A stretch of DNA of 64,000 nt. It comes from Microvirga sp052115485. GTDB lineage: Bacteria; Pseudomonadota; Alphaproteobacteria; Rhizobiales; Beijerinckiaceae. The notes beneath the pieces were generated by a model, which was not told the origin of the DNA, made no database searches, and was given only the letters and a program-made list of their open reading frames with translations. The position numbers and the translations under genes were made by a program. The stretch is from contig NZ_JBFRGU010000005.1 of NCBI RefSeq assembly GCF_052115485.1, positions 317,437-381,436 of the forward strand, read 5' to 3'. How positions within the stretch are numbered: the stretch's first letter is position 1; each line of letters begins with the position of its first letter. Shown here piece after piece: positions 43,904 to 52,706 of the stretch.

Positions 43904-44821
43904 GCGTCCCCGAAATTTATCGACCATGGCCGCCACGATTGTGGCGAGCGGCGCAGTCGAGGGGCGCTCGCCGATCCGCGTCAAAAGGTTAAGCGCCTCG
44001 ACAGGATGGCCGGCGAGAAGCCGCGCGCGCGCCAGCGTCATCAGACAGCGGCCCTGCAAGGTGCGCGCCTTGTACTTCAACGATTCCGGCGCGTCCGGCC
44101 GCACGGCGATTTCCCGGGCGAGCTTCAACAACTCGGTCCGTAAGACCTCGCCCTCGGTCACGCCTTCCGCGAAGGTCAGCGAGCCGCCATGCTGGCGATA
44201 GCAATAAACGAGAGCGTCGAGCGGAACGGTCCTGATTCCCGCGATCAGGGTCCGCGCCAGGAAATGCCTGTCGGCGATGTGCGGGTAATCGAGGGAAAAC
44301 AGGCCGACACGGTCGAAGATTTCGCGGCGGAAAAACCGCGCATTGGGGATGCAGGCCCCGATCAAGGCGGAATGAGGATCGAGGGCGAGATCGCGCGGGT
44401 CGTCGTAGCGGGCGAGAATGCCGGTTTCATCGAAGAGTTCGGCCCCGCCGCAAACCGCATCGGCATTCGGCGCTGCCGCAAGTCCCCGCTCGACTGCGGC
44501 GAAGGCCCCGGCGGCATAGAGGTCGTCGGAATTGAGAAGGCCGAGCACATCTCCGGAGGCATGATCGATGCCGAGATTGATGGCGTCGTAAAGCCCCAAC
44601 CCCCGGTCGCGCAGGACGGTGATCTCGGGACGCCCCGTCAACATTTCCAGCGTCCCATCGGTCGAACCACCGTCCACGACGATATGCTCCACATCGACGT
44701 GCCCTTGGACGCGCACGCTGTCGAGCGCCTGCTGAAGCAGGGCGCAGCGGTTCAGGGTTGGCGTGACGATGGTAAAACGCAACCGTGTCGGTCCTTCAGG
44801 GCTTTGGGGCGCCCTGCCCAT
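43901..44821 (-). CDS. GT2 glycosyltransferase
   Basis: A 306-residue enzyme: FTIVTPTLNRCALLQQAL, VVDGGSTDGTLEM, RDRGLGLYDAINLGIDHASG and LGLLNSDDLYAAG with the metal-binding SDD. YPHIADRHFLART is the acceptor-region motif. The C-terminal 70 residues are helical (LARARLLAGHPVEALNLL), resembling a TPR-like hairpin. It is convergent with manC and closes the polysaccharide region on the right. Confidence 0.9.
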   Translation of the reverse strand: MGRAPQSPEGPTRLRFTIVTPTLNRCALLQQALDSVRVQGHVDVEHIVVDGGSTDGTLEMLTGRPEITVLRDRGLGLYDAINLGIDHASGDVLGLLNSDDLYAAGAFAAVERGLAAAPNADAVCGGAELFDETGILARYDDPRDLALDPHSALIGACIPNARFFRREIFDRVGLFSLDYPHIADRHFLARTLIAGIRTVPLDALVYCYRQHGGSLTFAEGVTEGEVLRTELLKLAREIAVRPDAPESLKYKARTLQGRCLMTLARARLLAGHPVEALNLLTRIGERPSTAPLATIVAAMVDKFRGR

Positions 44822-44920
44822 ATCATGACGGACCGCCCGAGATATAGATATCGCTCGGCCCGATTCCTGCCGCTTCCTGGTCGTGATTCAGTTTGATGAG
44901 GATAAGGCGCAGGCTTTCAA

Positions 44921-44956
44921 ACCCCCACCCCTGCCCCTCCCCGCAAGGGGGAGGGA
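44921..44956. repeat. C/G-tract palindromic repeat
   Basis: ACCCCCACCC-CTG followed by the palindrome CCCTCCCC-GCAA-GGGGGAGGG sits in the 192-base gap between two minus-strand genes. This type of C-rich unit with a GCAA loop is a frequent intergenic REP-like element in high-GC Alphaproteobacteria. Only one copy was seen here. Confidence 0.6.
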
Positions 44957-45013
44957 AGAGCGTGGACCAACTTGAGTCATCATCCGCTTCCTCGATCGAT
45001 TGCCGAAAAGTCC

Positions 45014-45901
45014 TTACAGCACCACGATCCCGGCGTGCTTCGCCTTGTCGTCGGGCTCCACGTGGATCGTCACTTGCGCGTGCTTGTCCTCGTCCTTGAG
45101 GGCGCGCTCCAACCGATCGCAGATGTCGTGCGCGTCGGTGACGCTCATGGCGCCTGGAACGACGAGGTGGAACTCGATGAAGGTCATGCGGCCAGCATGG
45201 CGCGTGCGCAGATCGTGCGCCTCGATGGCGCCGTCCGCGTTGGCGGAGATCAGGTCCCTGACTCGGTCCAGGGCATCCTTCGGCATGGCCTCGTCCATGA
45301 GCCCGCCGACACTCTCCTTCATCAGCCCCCAACCGGACCAGAGAATATGAAGCGCCACGAGACCGGCAAGGGCAGGATCGAGGACGTGCCAGCCTGTGAG
45401 AATCGCAAGACCCAGTCCGAGCAGAACGCCGGCCGATGTGACGACGTCCGCGAGAAGATGCCGCCCGTCGGCAAGGAGAGCGGGCGAGCGCATCTTGCGG
45501 CCCGACCGGATGAGGATCCACGACCAGATCGCGTTGATGACGCCTGCAAAACCGTTGATGAGCACGCCTTGAAGCGGCGCATCCAGCGGCTTGGGCTCCA
45601 GAAAGCCGAAATAAGCCTGACGCATAATCGAGAGCGCGGCGAGAATGACGAGAACGCCCTCGATCACCGCTGCGAAATATTCGGCCTTGTGATGGCCGTA
45701 AGGATGGTTCGAATCGGCCGGTGTCGCGCTGACGCGAATCGCGATCAAGGCGGCGATGGCCGTGATCACGTTGATGATGCTTTCAAGCGCATCCGAATAC
45801 AACGCCACGCTGCCCGTGATCCGGAACGCGACATATTTGAGACCGAGGACAACGATCCCGACGAAAATGCTGCCGATGGCAAGTTTCTGTAGCTTGTCCA
45901 T
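45014..45901 (-). CDS. Cation diffusion facilitator family transporter
   Basis: A 295-residue CDF protein with six membrane segments in residues 8-200 and a cytosolic C-terminal metal-binding domain (205-295). The first metal site reads YSDALESI (Asp37 then Ser41 where FieF has DxxxD) and the second DGRHLLADV (His148, Asp152). HPYGHHKAEY (66-75) is the usual loop. It exports divalent metal such as Fe, Zn or Mn in exchange for protons. The altered first site makes the metal hard to predict. The C-terminal DAHDICDRLERAL is the standard CDF dimerisation domain. Confidence 0.9.
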   Translation of the reverse strand: MDKLQKLAIGSIFVGIVVLGLKYVAFRITGSVALYSDALESIINVITAIAALIAIRVSATPADSNHPYGHHKAEYFAAVIEGVLVILAALSIMRQAYFGFLEPKPLDAPLQGVLINGFAGVINAIWSWILIRSGRKMRSPALLADGRHLLADVVTSAGVLLGLGLAILTGWHVLDPALAGLVALHILWSGWGLMKESVGGLMDEAMPKDALDRVRDLISANADGAIEAHDLRTRHAGRMTFIEFHLVVPGAMSVTDAHDICDRLERALKDEDKHAQVTIHVEPDDKAKHAGIVVL

Positions 45902-46046
45902 AGGATGACCAGAGATGTTGTTGAACGGCGCGGAATTGAGGATCGCGGAAGCGACGGCGAAGCGGCGTTATAAGGCCCACGCCCCGTTTCGCAAGTCTTT
46001 GTTTTTACTTGCAATTGGCTCGCAAAAGCGAGGCGCGCGCGCCGTC

Positions 46047-46150
46047 TAGAGCTTGATCGTGTCTCTTCGAAACACGATCAAGCTCCAATTCCTTATTGCT
46101 GCATGATCCGGGCGAACAACCGGTTTCCACTTGTTCTGATCATGCTTCTA
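46047..46150. repeat. Dispersed palindromic repeat overlapping the cyclase stop codon
   Basis: The hairpin module (arms GAGCTTGATCGTGT and ACACGATCAAGCTC) is followed by GCATGATCCGGGCGAACAAC, then CGGTTTCCACTTGTTC, then TGATCATGCTTCTA. This is the reverse complement of the module order at 33550. Its terminal TAGAAGCATGATC (minus strand) supplies the TAG stop of the adenylate cyclase gene. Confidence 0.9.
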
Positions 46151-48205
46151 AAGATCGCCGGAAAGTTTCGCTTTGAGCTTGTCGTAATAATTTGCGAGCG
46201 CGGGGCGCAAGGAGCGGCACTGGCCGATCAGCGCGAGCGCGTCGTCGATCCGCCCGTCCTTGATGCTCTCGACCAGGATGCCATGCGCCTCTTCGAATGC
46301 GGCGATGGCCGGGTCGGCACGCTCTGCGGCGGGGGCGACGACGGTGAAGATGGCCGATTGCGTCGAGCGGCCACGCACGGCGATGCGGTCGAGTTCGATC
46401 AGCACGTAGTGTTCGCGCACCGCTTCCGCCGTCGCGGGCCCCAGAATGATCGAGACACCGTATTCCTTCGACAGGCTTTCCAGGCGCGAGGCGAGATTTA
46501 CCGTGTCGCCGAGAACGGAATAATCGTAGCGCCAGCGCGAACCCACATTGCCGACGACGCAATCGCCTGTGTTGATGCCGACGCCGACCGCGAATGTCGG
46601 CGCGTTCTCACCCTCCTCCTTTTTCAAGATCTCATTGAGGTGGACGACGGCCTCCATCATGCGAAGCGAGGCGCTCACAGCGCGTAGAGGGTGATCCGGC
46701 GTCGGCAGTGGAGCGTTCCAGAACGCCATGACGCAATCGCCCATGTATTTGTCGATGGTGCCGCCTTCCTTCAGAACGGCTTCTGACAGCGGATCGAGCA
46801 GGCGGTTGATGAGGGCCGTCAGACGTTCGGGTGCGTCCTTCAACCGCTCCGAGAGCGTGGTGAAGCCGCGGACGTCGCAAAAGAGGATTGAAAGATTGCG
46901 CCGCTCGCCACCGAGTTTGAGCGCTTCCGGATTGCGCGCGAGCTGTGCCACGAGATCGGGCGACAGGTAGCGTGAGAAAGCCTCCGAGACCGTGCGGCGC
47001 AACTGCCGCTCTCGCGCGTAATCGAGACCGAACCGCGCACCGAACACGCCGAGCATCGCGACGGAGGGCAGGGCAGGCGATGCCCAGGTGCGTCCGAACC
47101 GCAGCAGCAACCACGATCCGGCAAACAGTGCGACGACGCCCAAAACAGCGATGACGCCGGTGCGCCAGGTAACGCCGCGCCGACATAGAACGACGGCGAG
47201 AAGAGCCGCGATGCCGATCAGCGCGGCAATTGCGAACGGCGCGATCTGCGTGACGAAAAGCTTATGGCGGAGATTGTCGAGGATCGTTGCCTGAATCTCG
47301 ACGCCCGCCGTCACGTGACCCGTCGAGAGCGTATAAGCGGTCGGGAACGTATCGGTCGCGCCGCTATCGGTCGTCGCAGCCGCCTTGAGGCTCAGGCCGA
47401 CGAAGACGATCCGATCTTTGAATGTGCCGGGCGGCAGAAACGCGTCCGGATCGAGCGCCTGGTAATAGGAAAATGTCGGATAGCTGCGAGCGGGGCCGAA
47501 ATACTGAATCAGCGCGCCGGGAGGCGGCGTTTCGACAGATTCTCCGGCAAGGTTGAGAGCCGTCGCGGCGAAACTATCCGGCATTTGCGGCATCCGGCGC
47601 AGATAGGCGTCTCCGTCGAGATCGACCGAGGTGAAGCCGGGGGTCGCGCCGGCATCGAGGAGGGGCTGTATCGGCTCGACGCGGGTCGTCTGCGTCGCCT
47701 GATGCATCTCCGTCGTGACCTCGTCCGCCGCGAGCACAGTATCGGGTCCGACCGCGTCGGCGAGCGCCGTGTCGGCGGCATTCGTGGAAGGTTCCGCGAA
47801 AATGATGTCGAACCCGATGACCTTTGCACCCGCCGCGCGCAACCTTTCGATCAGGCGCGCGTGAAGTTCGCGAGACCATGGCCAACGCTGCGCGATTTCG
47901 GAGAAGGAGGGTTCGTCGATGGCGACGATGGTGACGCCGGGCTGGGAGGGTCGCGGCGGCGCGATGGTGGACAACACATCGAAGAGTCTTGCTTCGACAA
48001 GTTGGAACGCAGGCAGAAAGGGAAGGGGAATGAGCAGGAGTGCGACCAGCCCCGCAATGCCGACGCCATGGCCGAAGAACAACGTCGAGGGATCACCGTT
48101 CCGAGCGGTAGTCGGTCGCGGGAAGGTGCTGCGGATCCACGACAACATGGAGCGAAGCCGCCCGGACGGCACGTTGGCTTCTTCCGCGTCCTTATACTGC
48201 ATCAT
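46148..48205 (-). CDS. CHASE2-domain adenylate cyclase (class III)
   Basis: A 685-residue sensor enzyme. A membrane segment (about 45-68) leads into a periplasmic CHASE2 domain (about 70-318: VTIVAIDEPSFSEIAQRWPW, VIGFDIIFAEPS, FVGLSLKAAATTDS). Three more membrane segments follow (about 320-392), then a class III cyclase domain (about 435-620). Catalytic residues visible: metal Asp444 (FCDVRGFT) and Asp490 (MGDCVMAF), purine-selecting Lys486 and Asp567, Asn570 and Arg574 (DTVNLASRLE). All are as in true adenylate cyclases, so cAMP is the expected product. The C-terminal tail is helical. It lies between two dispersed repeats and beside a FecR-domain barrel gene, same strand, 68-base gap. Confidence 0.93.
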   Translation of the reverse strand: MMQYKDAEEANVPSGRLRSMLSWIRSTFPRPTTARNGDPSTLFFGHGVGIAGLVALLLIPLPFLPAFQLVEARLFDVLSTIAPPRPSQPGVTIVAIDEPSFSEIAQRWPWSRELHARLIERLRAAGAKVIGFDIIFAEPSTNAADTALADAVGPDTVLAADEVTTEMHQATQTTRVEPIQPLLDAGATPGFTSVDLDGDAYLRRMPQMPDSFAATALNLAGESVETPPPGALIQYFGPARSYPTFSYYQALDPDAFLPPGTFKDRIVFVGLSLKAAATTDSGATDTFPTAYTLSTGHVTAGVEIQATILDNLRHKLFVTQIAPFAIAALIGIAALLAVVLCRRGVTWRTGVIAVLGVVALFAGSWLLLRFGRTWASPALPSVAMLGVFGARFGLDYARERQLRRTVSEAFSRYLSPDLVAQLARNPEALKLGGERRNLSILFCDVRGFTTLSERLKDAPERLTALINRLLDPLSEAVLKEGGTIDKYMGDCVMAFWNAPLPTPDHPLRAVSASLRMMEAVVHLNEILKKEEGENAPTFAVGVGINTGDCVVGNVGSRWRYDYSVLGDTVNLASRLESLSKEYGVSIILGPATAEAVREHYVLIELDRIAVRGRSTQSAIFTVVAPAAERADPAIAAFEEAHGILVESIKDGRIDDALALIGQCRSLRPALANYYDKLKAKLSGDL

Positions 48206-48209
48206 CCCT

Positions 48210-48276
48210 TAGAGCTCGATCATGTCTCGTTAAAATATGATCGAGCTCCCTTTCCTCATGTTACGCATGATCTCTA
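48210..48276. repeat. Shortened copy of the dispersed repeat between cyclase and FecR genes
   Basis: The hairpin GAGCTCGATCAT / ATGATCGAGCTC is followed by a truncated second module (GCATGATCTCTAGA) that lacks the GGTTTCC core seen in the longer copies. Its final TCTAGA supplies the TAG stop of the FecR-domain gene. Confidence 0.8.
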
Positions 48277-51200
48277 GAACCGTGCCTTGATGGTTGCCGC
48301 CACCGTTCGTCCCACGCCCGGAACGTCCGGGGCGAGTTCGTATTTCTCGTCGAAGATATTGAGGAAAGTCAGGCTCATGAAGAGGCGACGATCAGCGGTT
48401 TCCCAACTGACGGCCGCGTCGGTCGTCCAGTAATCCTTGAGATCGAGCCCCGCAAAGTTACCCTTCCGGTCGCCCACGAACGTTTCCGACAAGGTGAAAC
48501 GGACCCGCGTCGGGTGAACGAAAGTGACGCCGGCGCGGGCGAATTTGCCCGGGATGAACGGCACATCGTGACCGAGCGCCTCATCGGAACGGATTTCCGA
48601 ATTGGTGACACCGACGGTGCCGAAAACGCCGATGCCGTAGCCGAGCCATAGATTGGCGGTTGCCGCGAGACGCTCGATGCGAGCCTTCTCGATGGCAAGG
48701 CTTTGCAGCGTGTCTGAGATCGGCAGATCGAGATTGCGCGCGTCCTGGCGTTGGTATTCGACCGCTGTGAAGATGTGCGGCGACCATTCCGCATCCCACC
48801 GCACAGTCGCGGTTTCTGTGCGTCCGCCGAGTGAAATCGGCAACGCATTGGGCGTGAGGCCGACGGTCGTGAGCGGTGCGAGCGTGAAGATCAGCGGCAG
48901 ATTCCCATCACGCTGATAGGACGCACGCAACCATTGTCCCTCGAACGGCGAGAAGCCGAAGCCGACGCGTGGCGCGACCGTGACGTCGCTCGGGGAGGCC
49001 TTCGCGTCGAAAACGGTTCGTTGAATGCCCGCCTGCATCTCGAAACGGTCTGAAGGACGCCAGAACCCATCCGCATAAAGGCGGCTCGCCTGGAAGTCCG
49101 TGGAATCGCGCTTGTCCGATTGGACGTTCTCGGTGAACCCGGTATCGAAATTGCCCACGATCCCACGGGTGAAGGTGGCCGAGGAACTCTTGCCCGATTG
49201 CGCTTCCGCGCCGTAGCGCAACGTGAAGTCGCCGAAACCGATCGCATGGTTCAGGGCCGCGACTGCGCCTTCGACTTTGCCGAATTCACGCGTCTTTCCG
49301 ACGATGAAAAGAGGGAAGAGTTCCAGATTGGAATCCGTCTGCAGGCGCTTGTCCAGGCCGCGATAAGCATAGACTGCGCCGGTCAGGACGTTGCGGTCGC
49401 TGAAGCTGTGACTCCAGCCTCCGCCGATCTGCATGGTTGTCGAGTCCTGGCGCCCCTCGAAAAAGTGTAGCGGCTTGTTGATCGTGGCGACGCCGGGGCT
49501 GATTTCGGAGGCCGAACCGAAAACCAGAAAACGATCTGCAGCGGATGGAGCCGAACCGACGAAGAATGCGGCGCTGTCCGCGCTCTGCTGGTTGACGGAG
49601 GCTTTGCCGTCGAGTTGCGTCTTGCCGGCTGAAAATGAGAACGATGTGGGCAAGGGCTCGTTGGTGAAGCCCTGCACGGTGCCATTTGCCTCCCAGCCGA
49701 CGCGGCCGTCGCGAATGATGGCGCTGCCGCTGGCCTCGCTGTCGAGGAAGGGGCGGCGAACCAGATCGATACGCCCGATGCGCCCCGAGACCGCAAGCGG
49801 GTCGAAGAACAGGCCCTGCATTGTGAGCGTGAAGGTCGTGAGATCGGCGCCGTTGCCTTGTACGGTGTCGACGGTCGGCCGCGTCGTAAAGACGTTCGGG
49901 CGACGTGCGGCCGCCTGGTCGAAATAGCTCGAACCGGTGAAAGGATCGAAGACGCGGTCGCCGTAATAGCGGCCCCACTCGCTCAGATCGAGAAAGCGAT
50001 AGGCTTCCGCCGGATACGAGCCGCCGTCCTTGTTGACGGCGATGCCGGCGAAATCCCCACCCCGTAGGCGATAGCGCTGCAATGTCTCACGCGCGGCCGT
50101 GATCGCTTCGTCTGCGCGGTATTGATCGATGGCGATGGCAGTCCGGACGGTCGAGACTGAAGGATCGTTCGGGTCGAGCCGGTCCGCATTGTCGAGCGCT
50201 TGCTGGGCAAGTATTTCGTCGCCATTCTGATAATAGGCGACGGCGGCCATCAACAGGCCTTGCGAATAGGCCGGATTGGCGGCTGAGCCTGCCAGGATCG
50301 CCTCGATTCCCTTCGCGGTTTCGCCCTTCTGCACGAGGTATCGCCCTTTTGCGATGTATCCGGTGCTGAAAGACGGATCGAGCGAGAGCGCCTTGTCGAT
50401 CAGCACGCCTGCTTCCTCGACGCGGCTCTGGTCGAGCAGGACGATGGCGAGATTGGCATAAGCGACCGGACTTTCCGGATCGGCCGCGATGGCGCGCCGC
50501 AGCGCCTCTTCGGCTGCGATGGGCGCACTGAGCGTACTTTCGAAAAGGCCGATGGCATTCCAGATCCCGGACTGGCCCGGTGCGGTTTCCGCAGCCTTGC
50601 GCAATTCGGTAATGGCCGCCCGCACCTCACCGTCGATGTCGCCGCGCGCGGCGCTGCTGGCGAGACGGACGTTCGGATCTTCGGGGTCGATGCGGCGGGC
50701 GTCGTCGACGGCGCCGCGCAAATCCTCGCGGCGATTGAGCGCCATGGCCAGTTGGGCCGCAGCGACTGCGATTTCCGAATCATTGGGAAAGCGCTTGCGG
50801 GCGGCCTTTATGACGTCTGCGGCGGCCGACAAATCCTGCTTGAAGGCGACGATATAGGCATGTGCGAGAGCACTGAGCGGGTCGTTCGAACCCACCTTCG
50901 GCTCCGGATAGATCCGATGCGGGTTCGCGAGCGAAAGCGAGATATAGCGTCCGTAAGCGGCGGCGATGCGTTGTCTGCCCTTAACACCCTGTTCCGCGCG
51001 CCCAAAAAGGGTTGCGGCCTCGGTCCAGCGGCGCTCCGCTCCGGCGATCATGGCTTCCACCAGATCGGCGCGGGCCCGTTGCCCGGCGTCGAGGGGCTTC
51101 CGGCGCGCCTGCGCCAGCGCATCGATGGCGATGGGGCGGCCATCGTATGACAGGGCTATCTCGGCAAGGGAAAGCCAATCCCCGGCGCGCCGCGCGTCCG

Positions 51201-51909
51201 GCGCGATGGCCTCGATCCGCGCGCGCTCCGCGCGCAGTGCCGGGCCCTTCAGGGAGGAAGTCGGCATCCCGGTAAATGCATCGCGCAGCGTCATATAGAA
51301 CAGCATCTGTTCACGGTCGCTGGAATTCACGAGGATGAATTTCGTCGGCGCGCTGCCGATGGAGGCGACCGCGCCCTCGCCCTGGCGCACGGTCACAGAG
51401 CCTTGCGCGTTGCGCAACTCAACCACACCCTCGAGCACGACGAGAGAGGTCTTGGATCCGTCGACGGTGAGGGACCAGTCGGTGCCGCGGATAGCGGCGA
51501 CCGCCGATGGCGTCTTAATGTCGACACCCGCTCCGCCGCGTGCCGCACGGGCCCAGACCGTGCCCGACTGGAGATCCAGTTGCGTGGTGCCGCTGTCGTT
51601 CGAGGCTACGTCCCGCACAGTGAGGGTGGAATTTCGTCCCACACGAATTTGCGTCTGGTCGGCAAAAAGAATGGCGAGGTTGCCGATGGTGTTCGTGCGC
51701 AGGGTATCGCCGTCGACCAGATCCTGGCGGACCTCCGCCGGCTGCCAGGCGTTCTCGCGGACGAAGCGCAGTTCCTCACCGCCCTTCGCAGCGACGATTG
51801 AACCCGCAGCCGGACCGGAGCGCGGTTTCACCGATTGAGCGAGCGCGCCGTCGATCGAAAGGGCGAGAGCGCTGGTCGCAGCAAGGAGTTGCAGAAGACG
51901 AAAGGACAT
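48274..51909 (-). CDS. FecR-domain, TPR and outer-membrane beta-barrel protein
   Basis: A 1211-residue exported protein. Signal peptide 1-24 ends DGALAQ. A FecR domain follows (about 35-190: VDGDTLRTNTIGNLAILFAD, TVWARAARGGAGVDIKTP, VAAIRGTDWSLTV). A helical TPR region (about 215-640) has NAIGLFESTLSAPIAAEEAL and LALSLDPSF-type repeats. A junction rich in aromatic residues (DLSEWGRYYGDRVFDP) leads to about 520 residues of amphipathic strands. The end, LTFLNIFDEKYELAP ... RTVAATIKARF, is the C-terminal strand pattern of TonB-dependent receptors, with a final Phe as in outer-membrane proteins. No TonB box or plug domain was seen. A FecR domain joined to TPRs and a barrel is an unusual order. 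It could bind a periplasmic glycan or signal for the neighbouring CHASE2 cyclase; function unknown. Confidence 0.85.
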   Translation of the reverse strand: MSFRLLQLLAATSALALSIDGALAQSVKPRSGPAAGSIVAAKGGEELRFVRENAWQPAEVRQDLVDGDTLRTNTIGNLAILFADQTQIRVGRNSTLTVRDVASNDSGTTQLDLQSGTVWARAARGGAGVDIKTPSAVAAIRGTDWSLTVDGSKTSLVVLEGVVELRNAQGSVTVRQGEGAVASIGSAPTKFILVNSSDREQMLFYMTLRDAFTGMPTSSLKGPALRAERARIEAIAPDARRAGDWLSLAEIALSYDGRPIAIDALAQARRKPLDAGQRARADLVEAMIAGAERRWTEAATLFGRAEQGVKGRQRIAAAYGRYISLSLANPHRIYPEPKVGSNDPLSALAHAYIVAFKQDLSAAADVIKAARKRFPNDSEIAVAAAQLAMALNRREDLRGAVDDARRIDPEDPNVRLASSAARGDIDGEVRAAITELRKAAETAPGQSGIWNAIGLFESTLSAPIAAEEALRRAIAADPESPVAYANLAIVLLDQSRVEEAGVLIDKALSLDPSFSTGYIAKGRYLVQKGETAKGIEAILAGSAANPAYSQGLLMAAVAYYQNGDEILAQQALDNADRLDPNDPSVSTVRTAIAIDQYRADEAITAARETLQRYRLRGGDFAGIAVNKDGGSYPAEAYRFLDLSEWGRYYGDRVFDPFTGSSYFDQAAARRPNVFTTRPTVDTVQGNGADLTTFTLTMQGLFFDPLAVSGRIGRIDLVRRPFLDSEASGSAIIRDGRVGWEANGTVQGFTNEPLPTSFSFSAGKTQLDGKASVNQQSADSAAFFVGSAPSAADRFLVFGSASEISPGVATINKPLHFFEGRQDSTTMQIGGGWSHSFSDRNVLTGAVYAYRGLDKRLQTDSNLELFPLFIVGKTREFGKVEGAVAALNHAIGFGDFTLRYGAEAQSGKSSSATFTRGIVGNFDTGFTENVQSDKRDSTDFQASRLYADGFWRPSDRFEMQAGIQRTVFDAKASPSDVTVAPRVGFGFSPFEGQWLRASYQRDGNLPLIFTLAPLTTVGLTPNALPISLGGRTETATVRWDAEWSPHIFTAVEYQRQDARNLDLPISDTLQSLAIEKARIERLAATANLWLGYGIGVFGTVGVTNSEIRSDEALGHDVPFIPGKFARAGVTFVHPTRVRFTLSETFVGDRKGNFAGLDLKDYWTTDAAVSWETADRRLFMSLTFLNIFDEKYELAPDVPGVGRTVAATIKARF

Positions 51910-52065
51910 CGATCAACCGTGAAAGACTACAACATGACACAAGGTGTGGCACCTTACTGTCGGTCAGATCTAGAGCAAAGAGGAATTAGCCCCGTGCCGG
52001 CGTGTTTTGAAGCACAGCGTAAACTGAGGAACCCTCGTCGAACATAGGGGGAGTGAAACATACGA

Positions 52066-52458
52066 TCAGATCTGTGATCGTATAGCCTTGGCGAGCATGA
52101 GTTTCTGTTTGAGATCATGCTGCGCGAAAGGCTTTTGCAGCACCGGGCGATTGCGAAACGCATCCTTGATGCCTGCGCTGCCGTACCCCGTCGAGAAGAC
52201 GAATGGAATCGATCGCTCGACCAATGCCTCGGCGACCGGATAGATGGGCTCGCCGGCGACATTCACGTCGAGAATGGCAATATCTACGGCTTCGCGGGCG
52301 ACAGCTTCGAGCGCCGCCGACAACCGCGCGGCCGGTCCGATGACCTCGCACCCGAAATCGATCAGCATGTCTTCGAGAAGAAGGGAAATGGCCGCTTCGT
52401 CCTCAACGACCAGAACGCGCATCCCCTTGAGTTCGTCCCCACTCAGACTTCCGGTCAC
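52066..52458 (-). CDS. Single-domain response regulator
   Basis: A 130-residue receiver domain without an output domain. The acidic pair is VVEDE (Asp20, Glu21), the phosphoacceptor Asp64 lies in AILDVNVAG, the Thr/Ser switch in FVFSTGYG and the conserved Lys109 in LQKPF. The ILDVN and STGYG segments are common in alphaproteobacterial single-domain regulators paired with HWE/HisKA2 kinases. The start is GTG at 52458; an ATG 12 codons in (MRVLVVEDE) is an alternative. No kinase gene is adjacent. A perfect inverted repeat ATACGATCA-N6-TGATCGTAT covers the stop and could be a weak terminator. Confidence 0.92.
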   Translation of the reverse strand: MTGSLSGDELKGMRVLVVEDEAAISLLLEDMLIDFGCEVIGPAARLSAALEAVAREAVDIAILDVNVAGEPIYPVAEALVERSIPFVFSTGYGSAGIKDAFRNRPVLQKPFAQHDLKQKLMLAKAIRSQI

Positions 52459-52706
52459 AGGGTCTTCTTTCTTTAAGGTTGGGGTTGAAGGTCGCGAACT
52501 ACTCTAGGATGTTGCGAGCCTTGCGCCAAGGGGTGAGGAGAACAGGGTAGCCATTCCGATTCTCCCGGTTGTAGCACTTCCCAACGGCAAGACAAAAACC
52601 ATCCGGAAAATTCGTTAGAGCCTTGACGATGCAGGTGTTTCGATACCTGAATGCATGCCAAACCGCAATAGATCGCAACCCTATCTCACTGGTTTCATAC
52701 TAAAGC
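52459..52706. promoter_or_regulatory. Divergent promoter region of the response regulator and TerB-like genes
   Basis: A 248-base gap between divergent genes. I see no clear palindrome, repeat or small gene in it. Confidence 0.4.
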
